Assembly (NCBI GenBank): GCA_934254815.1
Contig: CAKQME010000014.1
Coordinates: forward strand, 6,618-70,617
DNA length: 64,000 bases
From: an uncultured Clostridia bacterium
GTDB lineage: Bacteria > Bacillota > Clostridia > Christensenellales > Borkfalkiaceae
Direction of reading: 5' to 3'
The notes under the pieces were generated by a model that saw nothing but the letters and a program-made list of their open reading frames with translations, searched no databases and was not told the DNA's origin. Every line of letters starts with the position of its first letter. Positions within the stretch are counted from its first letter, which is position 1. The position numbers were made by a program, and so were the translations under genes. This document shows positions 41,299 through 54,187 of this stretch, piece by piece.

Positions 41299-41508
41299 TT
41301 AAAAATCTTTTTTCAAGCCCAGAATTTCGTCGGCGGAAAGATCCAGTTCGCGGCAAAGTATGGCGAACGTATCAAGCCTCGGTAACTTTTTGGTAGTTTT
41401 ATATTGCGTTATCATTTCTGGCGAAACGCCAACTCTTTTCGCTATTTCTATGGTACTCAGACCGCTGTTTTTTATTTCCGCGCTTAATCTTTCTTTTATA
41501 TTATCCAT
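41299..41508 (-). CDS. small XRE family transcriptional regulator (69 residues)
   Basis: A single helix-turn-helix domain (KERLSAEIKNSGLSTIEIAK, RVGVSPEMITQYKTTKKLPR, LDTFAILCRELDLSADEIL). The DNA-binding second helix reads SPEMITQYKTTKK. AGGAACGGGG lies before the ATG. Two operator-like palindromes sharing CTAAC/GTTAG half sites lie 45-90 bp upstream, so autoregulation is likely. The exporter gene follows after its own promoter; the XRE protein may control that as well, but no such operator is seen at 41253-41281. Confidence 0.88.
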   Translation of the reverse strand: MDNIKERLSAEIKNSGLSTIEIAKRVGVSPEMITQYKTTKKLPRLDTFAILCRELDLSADEILGLKKDF

Positions 41509-41552
41509 TTCCCCGTTCCTGTCAATATATAGTTTAATTGTATCTATTTTAT

Positions 41553-41595
41553 AACTAACGGTTAGTTTTTGCTTGACAACTAACCAACGGTTAGT
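41553..41595. promoter_or_regulatory. two palindromic operators of the 41299 XRE regulator
   Basis: AACTAACGGTTAGTT (41553-41567) and ACTAACCAACGGTTAGT (41579-41595) share the CTAAC...GTTAG half sites. The second lies inside the spacer of a plus-strand promoter. Confidence 0.7.
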
Positions 41596-41602
41596 GTATA
41601 AT
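41573..41602 (+). promoter_or_regulatory. orphan plus-strand promoter under the XRE operator
   Basis: TTGACA (41573-41578), 18-nt spacer containing the second operator, TATAAT (41597-41602). A CCCGC/GCGGG hairpin follows directly. Downstream lies only mosaic element D; no plus-strand gene is found before 45923. Confidence 0.6.
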
Positions 41603-41626
41603 TCCCGCGAGGCGGGTTATAGATTT

Positions 41627-42130
41627 CATAAAAACAATCGTACAGCGCAAACCCTTGCAAGCAAGTTTGCTCTCTCGACATTGACAGAATGACATATTTA
41701 ATATATATATATTCTGTCATATTGAGCGCAAGCGAAATATCCCACTGTAACAAGTAGTCTGCACTTTTTCGGTGGGATTCTTCACTACGTAATTCGGCGC
41801 TTAAACGCCAAAAGCGTTTAAACAATAGTTTTGCCTTTATTGTTTCGCAATAAAGGCAGCGCCTTATGAATATCTTCGTTCGCAAACCCTTGCAAGCAAG
41901 TTTGCTCTCTCGATATTGACAGAATGACATATTTTAATTTTGTCATATTGAGCGTTAGCGAAATATCCCATTGTATTAAGTAGTCCGCGCTTTTTCGGTG
42001 GGATTCTTCGGTTCACTCAGAATGACAAAAATATAAGGGCGGATAGATACTTGGATGAAACGTCACGTTTCCAGCCTCAGGCTGCCAACGTCACGTTGCC
42101 GTCACGTTTCCAGCCGCAGGCTGTTTGGCA
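41627..42130. repeat. mosaic palindromic element, copy D (two partial copies fused)
   Basis: It lies between the XRE promoter region and radA. The GCAAACCCTTGCAAGC block with CTCTCGA(C/T)ATTGACAG occurs twice (about 41647 and 41883), and the GTGGGATTCTTC/GAAATATCCCA arms occur twice. The TGCCTTTATTG...CAATAAAGGCA hairpin occurs once. The right end carries three AACGTCACGTT-type palindromes and two GCAGCC/GGCTG hairpins and overlaps the 3' end of radA by about 40 nt. Confidence 0.75.
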
Positions 42131-43491
42131 TCGAATAATAATTTAATGGCTTGATAAACGTGCTTTATCGGCACTAATTCTACTTTGCCCTCAAACTTTT
42201 TCATTCCCTCCATACTTCTGGCGGGTAAATAAATCTTTTTCGCGCCGAGCCTTACGCATTCCGCAACGCGCTTTTCGGCTTGCATAACTCCGCGTACTTC
42301 GCCCGTCAACCCTATCTCTCCGAATGCGCATACTTCTTTAGGTATGGGCTGATTTTTAATGCAACTTGCCAACGCAAGCGCAACGGCAAGATCGGCAGAC
42401 GGCTCGTTCAACTTAATTCCGCCCATAACGTTGACGTAGACGTCGAGTGAGTAAAAGGGCAGATACGCCCGCTTTTCAAGCACCGCAAGCAATAATAACA
42501 GCCTGTTTATCTCTATTCCGATAGGCATTCTGCGCGGTAAACCGAAAGCCGTTTTAGATAAAAGCGTCTGAATTTCGACGGGCATACAACGATTGCCCGA
42601 TATCGACGGCGTAACAATGCTTCCCGCTTCTTCTCCGCGATCGTCGGAAACGAATATTCCCTCGTAATCCTTAACTCCGCGTATTCCGTCTTCGCGCATT
42701 TCGAATACGCCGACCTCCTGCGCGGACCCGAAACGGTTTTTAACGGCTCGCAATAACTTGTAATTGTCCTGCGGCTGTCCCTCGAAGTATAAAACGGTGT
42801 CCATAATATGTTCAAGTATTTTTGGACCCGCAATCGCGCCGTCTTTGGTGACGTGACCTATTATAAATACCGTGGTTTTGCCCGATTTAGCAAAACGCAT
42901 CAACCGCGACGCGCATTCTTTTATTTGCCCGACGCTCCCCGCGGAAGAACTCATTTCTTCGAGATATATCGCCTGTATCGAGTCGACTACGAGAAATTCG
43001 TAACCGTCGGCGCAGTCGAGAATATTATCGAGCGACGTTTCGTTTATCACGTCTAATTCGGAGTAATTTACGTTCAGCCTTTCGCAACGCATTCTTACCT
43101 GCGCGCGGCTCTCTTCTGCGGAAGCATATAAAACCTTGTGTTTCTGCGACAGGGAACACGCGACCTGCGTCATAAGCGTAGACTTGCCTATACCGGGGTC
43201 TCCGCCGAGCAGAACGAGCGACGACGGAACTATGCCTCCGCCTAAAACGGTGTCGAGTTCGTCTATTCCCGATTTTATTCTCACCGTGTTTTCTCTCGCC
43301 ACTTCGCTGAGCTTTACGGGGCGTTCGTAGACCCTGTTTACCGCCTTATTGACGGTTTTTTTGTCTTGAATTTCCGTTAATTCTTCGGTTATCGAACCGA
43401 ACGTTCCGCAGGATGGGCATCTGCCGAGCCAGCCCGGAGTTACCGCTCCGCATTCGGAACATACGAATCTGCTTGTAGTTTTACTTTTCAT
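42091..43491 (-). CDS. radA: DNA repair protein RadA
   Basis: 466 residues. An N-terminal C4 zinc finger (C11, C14, C25, C28) precedes a RecA-like core with Walker A GDPGIGKST (97-105) and the RadA motif KNRFGS (251-256); a Lon-protease-like domain with a degenerate active site fills the C-terminal part. RadA drives branch migration in recombination. The ATG overlaps the ispDF stop by 4 nt. The last codons (AAACAGCCTGCGGCTGGAAA, then CGTGACGGCAACGTGA) come from mosaic element D, adding a tail of about ten residues not usual in RadA. Confidence 0.97.
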   Translation of the reverse strand: MKSKTTSRFVCSECGAVTPGWLGRCPSCGTFGSITEELTEIQDKKTVNKAVNRVYERPVKLSEVARENTVRIKSGIDELDTVLGGGIVPSSLVLLGGDPGIGKSTLMTQVACSLSQKHKVLYASAEESRAQVRMRCERLNVNYSELDVINETSLDNILDCADGYEFLVVDSIQAIYLEEMSSSAGSVGQIKECASRLMRFAKSGKTTVFIIGHVTKDGAIAGPKILEHIMDTVLYFEGQPQDNYKLLRAVKNRFGSAQEVGVFEMREDGIRGVKDYEGIFVSDDRGEEAGSIVTPSISGNRCMPVEIQTLLSKTAFGLPRRMPIGIEINRLLLLLAVLEKRAYLPFYSLDVYVNVMGGIKLNEPSADLAVALALASCIKNQPIPKEVCAFGEIGLTGEVRGVMQAEKRVAECVRLGAKKIYLPARSMEGMKKFEGKVELVPIKHVYQAIKLLFDAKQPAAGNVTAT

Positions 43492-44624
43492 TTCAGTCTT
43501 TTATTTCTTGTGAGACAATACGCCTGAACGGCAATTCCCTCTTCTCTGCCTACGACGCCTATTCCCTCAAGCGTCGTGCAACTTATGCCTACTTCTTTTT
43601 CGTTTATGCCCGAAAGACGAGCTATATTTTTTGCGATAGTTGCCGTATAGGACGATAATCTTGGCTTTTCAGCCATTATAACCGCGCTTATGTTGACGAC
43701 TTCGAAACCGTTTTCGCGGAGTTTTTTTATCACTTCGGCGTATAGAATTTCGCTCGATATTCCCTCATATTCGGGGGCGGTATCGGGGAAGAGTTTGCCT
43801 ATGTCTCCCAAAGACGCCGAGGACAGTAACGCGTCCATAATCGCGTGTAGCAGAACGTCGGCGTCGCTGTGACCTAGTAAGCCTTTGGCGTGCGGTATTT
43901 CTATTCCGCCCAGAAAGAGTTTTCTTCCCTCCGTAAGTCTGTGCAGGTCGAAACCCGTGCCGGCGCGTAAATTGCCCGACGGCGAAAAATCTTCGGCGTA
44001 AGTAAGTTTTTTGTTGTCGGTATCGCCGTCTACAAGATGGCATCTGCCTATGTATTTTGCGAATAACCCCGATTCGTCGGTAAATTTAACCGAACCGTCG
44101 TCAAGCGAAAACGCCTTTAAAATCAAGTCCTTTTTAAACGCCTGAGGAGTCTGAACGTTGTAAAGATTTTCGCGCCCCGCCGAAACGATCAGTTTTTCTT
44201 TGCCGTCGTAAGATATCTGCGCGATAGTGTCGGTTGCGGGTACGCACGCCACGCCAGAACCGTATTTTACGGCGGAAGTTATGCAATCGGAGATAACGCG
44301 CGCGGATACGAACGGGCGCGCTCCGTCGTGAGTGACGACAACGTCGCCCGACGCGGCTTTAACCCCCGCCAGAATCGATTCCGAACGTGTTTTCCCGCCG
44401 CGGACGAATATCGCTTCCGCTCCTATTCTCTCGGCTAAATCGGAAAACGTTCTCTCGTCCTGTTCGGCGCATACGACGATTATCTCGTCGATAAGCGGGT
44501 GGGTGACGAACGTGTATAACGTCTTTGCGAATACGGGTATTCCGTCTACGGGTTTTAACAGTTTGTTGTAACCGAAATTTGCTCTGTCGCCGCTTCCCGC
44601 GCAGGCTAAAATTGCCGATACCAT
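43488..44624 (-). CDS. ispDF: bifunctional IspD/IspF of the MEP isoprenoid pathway
   Basis: 378 residues: an IspD domain (residues 1-220) fused to an IspF domain (225-378). IspD shows SAILACAGSGDRANFGYNKL and the later TVEAR-equivalent TIAQIS and KFTDESGLF. IspF shows the zinc ligands in GTGFDLHRL and GHSDADVLLHAIMDALL, plus TTLEGIGVVGREEGIAVQA. The enzymes make CDP-ME from MEP and cyclise CDP-MEP to MEcPP; IspE is encoded elsewhere. The usual IspD glycine loop GxGxRxG is partly altered (AGSGDRANFG). It lies between the SGNH gene (10 nt) and radA (overlap). Confidence 0.95.
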   Translation of the reverse strand: MVSAILACAGSGDRANFGYNKLLKPVDGIPVFAKTLYTFVTHPLIDEIIVVCAEQDERTFSDLAERIGAEAIFVRGGKTRSESILAGVKAASGDVVVTHDGARPFVSARVISDCITSAVKYGSGVACVPATDTIAQISYDGKEKLIVSAGRENLYNVQTPQAFKKDLILKAFSLDDGSVKFTDESGLFAKYIGRCHLVDGDTDNKKLTYAEDFSPSGNLRAGTGFDLHRLTEGRKLFLGGIEIPHAKGLLGHSDADVLLHAIMDALLSSASLGDIGKLFPDTAPEYEGISSEILYAEVIKKLRENGFEVVNISAVIMAEKPRLSSYTATIAKNIARLSGINEKEVGISCTTLEGIGVVGREEGIAVQAYCLTRNKRLK

Positions 44625-44634
44625 GGTTTTCTCC

Positions 44635-45354
44635 TTATGCTTTATTAAGAATGGTTTTCGCTATAAGCGCGTGTCCGTTTGCCGCGGGGTGTAGACTGTC
44701 GTTTTTGTCGGGCGAAAAATACAGCGACGCGCTTTCCGCATATAGCGGAAATAACCCGCAGTCGCGGTACAGATCGATAAGCTCTATCGCCCAGATGTCC
44801 GCCGCTTTTCTTTCCGCTTCGACGTATTCTTCGAGATAATTGCCGACGCGGTTGGCGTAAAGCTCCGACGACTGTATATTGTCTCCGCCGAAATACGCGT
44901 AGGCGCGGTGCAGGGGAGTCAGCATTATTATTCTTTTGTCGGGATAATTTTGTCTGACGTAAGAATAAAACTTGTTAAGTCTGCCTTTGAACGTGTCGTC
45001 CGAAAAGATGAATTCCCGCTTTTTTCTCGCCGCAAAACGGGTAAAATTGCCGTTTTCGTCGCTGTCGCAGGCTACGTTTTCGGTGTGTTCGGTAAAAAAT
45101 TCACCGAGAGCGACTCCGCCGTTGAAATCGTTCGTGCCGATCAGTACGAATAATATATCGAAGTCGTTGCCGACCGTTTTTTTCATATTTTCGAGCTGAG
45201 AAAACAGATCTGCCGACTGCGCGCCGTTTACGCCGAACCCGTAGGTTTTCGCGCCCGTCGCTTCTGCAATGTATTCGATATAACGCTTATCCGTGCCGAT
45301 ACCGTCGGTTATACTGTCGCCTAAAAAACATATTCTGTCAGTGCTTTTTATCAT
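44635..45354 (-). CDS. SGNH/GDSL hydrolase family protein
   Basis: 239 residues, no signal peptide. Block I ICFLGDSITDGIGTD holds the catalytic serine, the GTND block is in VLIGTNDFNGG, and the His block is DSLHPAANGHALIAKTI, all with normal spacing. The family hydrolyses ester bonds in lipids or glycan acetyl groups. The absence of a signal peptide points to a cytoplasmic substrate. AAGGAAA precedes the ATG. It starts the operon leading into ispDF and radA. Confidence 0.92.
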   Translation of the reverse strand: MIKSTDRICFLGDSITDGIGTDKRYIEYIAEATGAKTYGFGVNGAQSADLFSQLENMKKTVGNDFDILFVLIGTNDFNGGVALGEFFTEHTENVACDSDENGNFTRFAARKKREFIFSDDTFKGRLNKFYSYVRQNYPDKRIIMLTPLHRAYAYFGGDNIQSSELYANRVGNYLEEYVEAERKAADIWAIELIDLYRDCGLFPLYAESASLYFSPDKNDSLHPAANGHALIAKTILNKA

Positions 45355-45427
45355 GATTGCTTTCCTTAATATATAATAAATACGGGGTTATGTTATTAAA
45401 AGTCGTTTCCGACGCCCGAAAACCTTT

Positions 45428-45670
45428 TTAAGAGATAATCTCGTATAAAGAAGAAGCCTCTTCCTTTTTTACGACCGGGGCTAAATTCAAAACTCTGAAT
45501 TTAACCGTTTCGTCTCCGAACCGTATTTCGGCAACGTCGCCCACCTTTAACGTGTAAGACGGCTTTACTTCTCTTCCGTTTACGGTCACTCTGCCGCCTT
45601 TGACGGCTTCGTTGGCTACCGTTCTGCGCTTCAACAGGCGCGAAACTTTCAAAAATTTGTCTATTCTCAT
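45428..45670 (-). CDS. S4 domain RNA-binding protein (RqcP/HslR-like)
   Basis: 80 residues, nearly all an S4 domain: MRIDKFLKVSRLLKRRTVAN, EAVKGGRVTVNGREVKPSYTL, KVGDVAEIRFGDETVKFRVL. The size and sequence agree with the RqcP (YabO) proteins that act on stalled 50S subunits with RqcH in Firmicutes, or with HslR. AAGGA precedes the ATG. It is divergent from rpoB. Confidence 0.9.
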   Translation of the reverse strand: MRIDKFLKVSRLLKRRTVANEAVKGGRVTVNGREVKPSYTLKVGDVAEIRFGDETVKFRVLNLAPVVKKEEASSLYEIIS

Positions 45671-45719
45671 AAAAAATCCTTAAAAAAATCGACTAAATTC
45701 AAAAACGGCTTAAAAACCC

Positions 45720-45748
45720 TTGACAGATTGTCGATTTTATATTATAAT
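45720..45748 (+). promoter_or_regulatory. consensus promoter of rpoBC
   Basis: TTGACA (45720-45725), 17-nt spacer, TATAAT (45743-45748), then a leader of about 165 nt to the ATG. The leader contains GCGTCTTT (45775) and AAAGACGC (45831) that can pair, and is AT-rich otherwise. Confidence 0.88.
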
Positions 45749-45922
45749 TCTATAATGCTATAAAATCTATAATAGCGTCTTTTTACGCTGTCCGCAAATA
45801 AAAAGGTCGAACACCCGCCGAAAGACGCAAAAAATTTTCCGCTTTTTCTTATGTTTTCATTATACACCTAAACGGAAATAAAATCAAGATAATTTGCAAA
45901 AAAAATCAAAGGAGAGGTTTTA

Positions 45923-48900
45923 ATGACGCGCAATTTACCTATCAGGAAGTTCGGCAACGTCGAGAGAAGGACCTTCGCGAAGATCGAAGAAGTGCAGCCT
46001 ATGCCCTATCTCATCGAGATTCAGAGGGATTCTTACAAGAGTTTTATCGAAGAGGGTATCAGCGAGGTGTTCGAGGACTATTCCCCGATAACCGACTATT
46101 CCGACCGCTTTGAGCTTTATTTTCTCGATCATTCTCTTTCCGACAAACCTAAGTACGATGAAAAGGAATGTCGTGACCGCGACGCTACTTACGCCGTTCA
46201 GTTAAAGGTAAAGGTAAGGCTTGTCAACAAGGTAACGAACGAGATTATCGATCAGGACGTGTTTATGGGCGAACTCCCCAAGATGACGGACAACGGCTCG
46301 TTCATTATCAACGGCGCGGAGCGCGTTATCGTTTCGCAGCTTGTTCGTTCTCCGGGCGTCTATAACGGTTTCGAATATTCCAAATCGGGAAAGAAACTGT
46401 ATCAGACGACGGTTATCCCCAACAGGGGCGCATGGCTCGAATTCGAGCAGGACTCGGATAACGTTCTCTGGGTAAAAGTAGACAGAACGCGTAAACTTAC
46501 GGCTTCGCTTCTTCTCCGCGCGCTCGGTTTCGGTACCAACGAGCAGATAACCGAAATTTTCGGTGACGACGCTATGCTTGCCGCTACTATGAGCAAAGAC
46601 GTAGCCTGCACCGAAAGCGAGGGCTTGTACGAATTGTACAGAAGAATCCGCCCCGGCGAAGTTCCTACCGAAGACGCCGTAAGACAGCAGCTTAAAAACC
46701 TTTTCTACGATCCGAGAAGATACGATTGCGCCAAGGTCGGCAGATATAAGTTCAACAAACGCCTTAATATGGGCGTGAGAGCGGTCGGCTGTACGGCTTA
46801 CGAAGATATAATCAACGAAGACGGCGAACTTCTCGTTAAAAAAGGCGAGGTGATTTCCGCCGAAGCCGCGAAACTCATTCAGAACAGCGGTATCAACGAA
46901 ATCTACGTTCTCGTAAACGGAGATAAAAAACACAAGATGATAGCAAACAACGTTGCGGAATTCAAAGCCGTGACGGGGCTTGATTGTCATCTCTTCGGTC
47001 TTACCGAAAACATACATTACCCCAACTTCAAATTCGAAAAAGAACTTGCCGAAGCTATCAAGTCGTCGGACGTCGAGACCGTTGCGGATAAGTATATCGA
47101 TAAAATAAACGATATATTCTATATGCAGGAAGTCGTTCCGGCTGCGGGCGAAGAGCTTAAACCCGAAGATAAGAAGAATGCCGAGAAGAGAAGAGAACTC
47201 AGAAGAAAGTTCGTCTATTCCTGCGGCGCGCTGTTCGATATCTTAGGCGGCGAAGTTCCCGAAAAACTTACGGCGGAGCAGAAGAAAAACATCAAGCTCG
47301 CGCTCGATAAGCTTAATCATAAACATATCACCGTTGACGATATCATCGCTACGGTTTCCATAAATCTCGATTTGAACTACGGCATCGGCACAGTGGACAA
47401 TATCGACCACTTAGGCAACAGACGCGTGCGTTCCGTAGGCGAACTTTTGCAGAACCAGTTCAGAATAGGTATTTCGAGACTTGAAAGAGTAATCAAAGAG
47501 AGAATGTCCACGCAGGATCCGAAAGACGTTTCGCCCACGGGTCTTGTAAACGTCCGCCCGGTATCGAGCGCGATCAAAGAATTCTTCGGTTCTTCGCAGT
47601 TGTCTCAGTTTATGGATCAGACGAACCCGATAGCGGAACTTACGCATAAGAGAAAACTTTCCGCGTTGGGTCCCGGCGGTCTTAACAGAGAACGCGCGAC
47701 GTTCGAAGTCCGAGACGTTCACTATACGCATTACGGTCGTATGTGTCCGATAGAGACCCCCGAAGGTCAGAATATCGGTCTTATCACTTCGCTTTCGGCT
47801 TATGCGAAAGTAAACGAATACGGCTTTATAGAATCGGCTTACAGAAGAGTCGATAAAGCGACGGGTAAAGTTACCGATATAGTCGATTATCTTACAGCCG
47901 ACAGAGAGGACGCGTTCGTTATAGCTCAGGCAAACGAACCGCTCGACGAAGAGGGTCGTTTCGTCAACGCCCGCGTAGCGTGCAGAAGAAGAGACGAAAT
48001 AACCGAGCTTCCGAGAGAAGAAATAGATTACGTCGACGTATCGCCCAAACAGCTCGTTTCGGTCGCTACCGCGCTTATACCTTTCCTTGAAAACTGCGAT
48101 ACGAACCGTGCGTTGATGGGTTCCAACATGCAACGTCAGGCAGTTCCGCTTCTCAAACCCGAAACGCCTATCGTCGGCACGGGTATCGAAGCCAAAATCG
48201 CTTACGATTCGGGCGTACTCGTAATAGCCAAAGAAGCGGGTAAAGTCAAATACGTTTCGGGCAGCGAAATAGTCGTCAACGAAGACGACGGCACTACCGG
48301 CGGCTTCGACAGAGTATATACGCTTAAGAAATTCCAGCGTTCCAACCAAGGCACATGCCTTAATCAGCACCCCATAGTAAACACGGGCGATATCGTCACG
48401 AAAGGAATGATCCTTGCGGACGGACCCGCTACCTGCGACGGCGAACTCGCGCTCGGCAGAAACATTCTCATCGGCTTTATGACGTGGGAAGGTTATAACT
48501 ACGAGGACGCTATATTGCTTTCCGAAAAACTCGTACAGAACGACCTCTTCACCTCTATACATATAGAGGAACACGAAATAGAGTGCCGCGAAACGAGACT
48601 CGGTGAAGAAGAAATAACCAGAGATATACCGAACGTAGGAGATGACGCGCTTAAAGACCTCGACGAAGAGGGTATCATAAGAATAGGCGCAGAAGTTACC
48701 AGCGGCGATATTCTCGTAGGTAAAGTAACGCCTAAGGGCGAAACCGAGCTTACCCCCGAAGAGAGACTTTTAAGAGCTATTTTCGGTGAGAAAGCAAGAG
48801 AAGTAAGAGATTCTTCGTTGCGCGTTCCGCACGGCGAAGGCGGTATTGTAGTAGACGTAAAGAAATTTACGAGAGCCAATAAGGACGAGCTTTCTCCGGG

Positions 48901-49933
48901 CGTAAATCAACTCATAAGAGTTTATATAGCTCAGAAGAGAAAGATTTCCGTCGGAGATAAGATGGCGGGACGTTACGGTAACAAGGGCGTCGTGTCGAGA
49001 ATACTTCCCGAAGCGGATATGCCGTTCCTTGCGGACGGAACTCCGTTGCAGATAGTTCTTAACCCGCTCGGCGTTCCCTCCCGAATGAATATCGGTCAGG
49101 TTCTCGAAGTGCATTTGTCGCTCGTCTGCAAGCAACTCGGCTGGAAGATCGCAACGCCCGTATTCGACGGTGCGTCCGAAACCGATATAAGAGAATTGCT
49201 CCGCGAAAATCATTTCGTAAACCCCTACGGCGAAGTTGACGGTAAGATTCAGCTTTACGACGGCAGAACGGGCGAACCGTTCGAACACAGAGTAACGGTC
49301 GGCTATATGTATATGATCAAGTTGCACCACCTGGTCGACGATAAGATTCACGCTCGTTCGGTCGGTCCTTACTCGGTAGTTACGCAGCAACCCCTTGGCG
49401 GAAAGGCGCAATTCGGCGGACAACGTTTCGGTGAGATGGAAGTCTGGGCATTGGAAGCTTACGGCGCGTCGCATATTCTTCAGGAAATCCTTACGGTTAA
49501 ATCCGACGACGTAGTGGGCAGAGTAAAGACTTACGAATCGATAGTAAAGGGCAACGACATTTCAGAACCGGGCATCCCCGAATCGTTCAAGGTTCTCCTT
49601 AAAGAACTTCAGTCGCTCGCGCTCGATATGAAAGTGCTTACCGAAAATCACGAAGAAATTAACCTTAAAGATCTTACCGAGGACGCTGACGACGTCAACC
49701 TCAACGAAAGAGAGAAAGAACATATCGATTACGTCGATCTCGATTTCGGTGACGAAAACGAAGAGGAAAAAGAAGAATCGGACGACGAGGAAGAGAACGA
49801 CGCTTCTTCGATATTCGACGAATTCGACGACGTTCAGCCTGCCGAAGAAGATGAGGAATTCAAATCGAACGAGCTTTTCGACGATTTTGACGATCTCGAC
49901 GATATAGATTCGGACGACGAGGACGATAATTAA
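45923..49933 (+). CDS. rpoB: DNA-directed RNA polymerase subunit beta
   Basis: 1336 residues. Core motifs are visible: the rifampicin-region sequence SSQLSQFMDQTNPIAELTHK, the RRVRSVGELLQNQFRIG stretch, GKVTPKGETELTPEERLL and the conserved PYSVVTQQPLGGKAQFGGQR C-terminal clamp region. The serine and glutamine positions of the rifampicin pocket look wild type. After the normal end (about residue 1240) is an acidic tail of roughly 90 residues rich in D and E. The gene is preceded by its own promoter, not by rplL. AAAGGAGAGG precedes the ATG. Confidence 0.99.
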   Translation: MTRNLPIRKFGNVERRTFAKIEEVQPMPYLIEIQRDSYKSFIEEGISEVFEDYSPITDYSDRFELYFLDHSLSDKPKYDEKECRDRDATYAVQLKVKVRLVNKVTNEIIDQDVFMGELPKMTDNGSFIINGAERVIVSQLVRSPGVYNGFEYSKSGKKLYQTTVIPNRGAWLEFEQDSDNVLWVKVDRTRKLTASLLLRALGFGTNEQITEIFGDDAMLAATMSKDVACTESEGLYELYRRIRPGEVPTEDAVRQQLKNLFYDPRRYDCAKVGRYKFNKRLNMGVRAVGCTAYEDIINEDGELLVKKGEVISAEAAKLIQNSGINEIYVLVNGDKKHKMIANNVAEFKAVTGLDCHLFGLTENIHYPNFKFEKELAEAIKSSDVETVADKYIDKINDIFYMQEVVPAAGEELKPEDKKNAEKRRELRRKFVYSCGALFDILGGEVPEKLTAEQKKNIKLALDKLNHKHITVDDIIATVSINLDLNYGIGTVDNIDHLGNRRVRSVGELLQNQFRIGISRLERVIKERMSTQDPKDVSPTGLVNVRPVSSAIKEFFGSSQLSQFMDQTNPIAELTHKRKLSALGPGGLNRERATFEVRDVHYTHYGRMCPIETPEGQNIGLITSLSAYAKVNEYGFIESAYRRVDKATGKVTDIVDYLTADREDAFVIAQANEPLDEEGRFVNARVACRRRDEITELPREEIDYVDVSPKQLVSVATALIPFLENCDTNRALMGSNMQRQAVPLLKPETPIVGTGIEAKIAYDSGVLVIAKEAGKVKYVSGSEIVVNEDDGTTGGFDRVYTLKKFQRSNQGTCLNQHPIVNTGDIVTKGMILADGPATCDGELALGRNILIGFMTWEGYNYEDAILLSEKLVQNDLFTSIHIEEHEIECRETRLGEEEITRDIPNVGDDALKDLDEEGIIRIGAEVTSGDILVGKVTPKGETELTPEERLLRAIFGEKAREVRDSSLRVPHGEGGIVVDVKKFTRANKDELSPGVNQLIRVYIAQKRKISVGDKMAGRYGNKGVVSRILPEADMPFLADGTPLQIVLNPLGVPSRMNIGQVLEVHLSLVCKQLGWKIATPVFDGASETDIRELLRENHFVNPYGEVDGKIQLYDGRTGEPFEHRVTVGYMYMIKLHHLVDDKIHARSVGPYSVVTQQPLGGKAQFGGQRFGEMEVWALEAYGASHILQEILTVKSDDVVGRVKTYESIVKGNDISEPGIPESFKVLLKELQSLALDMKVLTENHEEINLKDLTEDADDVNLNEREKEHIDYVDLDFGDENEEEKEESDDEEENDASSIFDEFDDVQPAEEDEEFKSNELFDDFDDLDDIDSDDEDDN

Positions 49934-49947
49934 GCGGAGGAAAGAGA

Positions 49948-53760
<3,813 letters not shown>

Positions 53761-53785
53761 AAACAACCGAAAAAATTATAAAAAT

Positions 53786-53828
53786 AACGGCGGAAAGGAA
53801 ATTTATTTCCTTTCCGCCGTTGGTTTTT
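53786..53828 (+). terminator. rpoBC terminator
   Basis: Perfect 16-bp stem AACGGCGGAAAGGAAA (53786-53801) with its complement at 53806-53821, 4-nt loop, then GGTTTTTT. Confidence 0.95.
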
Positions 53829-53944
53829 TATACGGGTTTATCGAACGATAATTTATATGGCCGAAGAGTGTAAAAACTCTTCGGCTATTTTGCACTGTCA
53901 TAATGAGATAAAAGTACAATGGCAGGCAAAAGGACATAATAAGA

Positions 53945-54125
53945 ACGGACTAACTTAATACAGTGGGATATTTCGCTTGCGCTCAATATGACACATATAA
54001 TTTTAAATTTTCTTGTCATTCTGAGTGAAACGAAGAATCCCACCGAAAAAGCGCGGAGAAATTATACGGTCGGACAGTCAGTCGGATTAGCCTCGGACTG
54101 CCGTCACGGTATCTCGGACTGTCAA
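53945..54125. repeat. mosaic palindromic element, copy E (short, diverged)
   Basis: The two long arms are here in the reverse order to copy A: CAGTGGGATATTTCGCTTGC up to CAATATGACA, then TGTCATTCTGAGTGAAACGA up to ATCCCACCG. ACGGTCGGACAG and a set of CGGACTG repeats follow. It lies after rpoC and just before the pst promoter region. The end palindromes are changed to CCGTCACGGTATCTCGGACTG. Confidence 0.7.
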
Positions 54126-54127
54126 GC

Positions 54128-54155
54128 TTTACATAGAGTTTACAATCGTTTTACT
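54128..54155 (+). promoter_or_regulatory. PHO box: three TTTAC(A/T) repeats at 11-bp spacing
   Basis: TTTACA at 54128, TTTACA at 54139 and TTTACT at 54150, each separated by 5 bp, with a weaker TTAGCC at 54160. This agrees with the PhoP-binding repeats known in B. subtilis (TTAACA-like hexamers every 11 bp). It lies about 33 bp upstream of a TATAAT at 54188-54193. Confidence 0.75.
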
Positions 54156-54187
54156 CAAATTAGCCTGTTAAATATTTTTTAAAGAGT

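Noticed and set aside
45749..45922. L10 ribosomal leader before rpoB
   Set aside because: rplJ is not present here and the leader shows no kink-turn pattern; only one long-range 8-bp pairing is visible.
46202..47017. 271-codon open frame opposite rpoB
   Set aside because: Same reason: mirror of a conserved gene, no own promoter or ribosome site.
47411..48574. 387-codon open frame on the minus strand opposite rpoB
   Set aside because: It is an antisense shadow of the strongly conserved rpoB frame; translation is rich in Arg, Phe and Tyr and looks unlike any protein, and there is no ribosome site.
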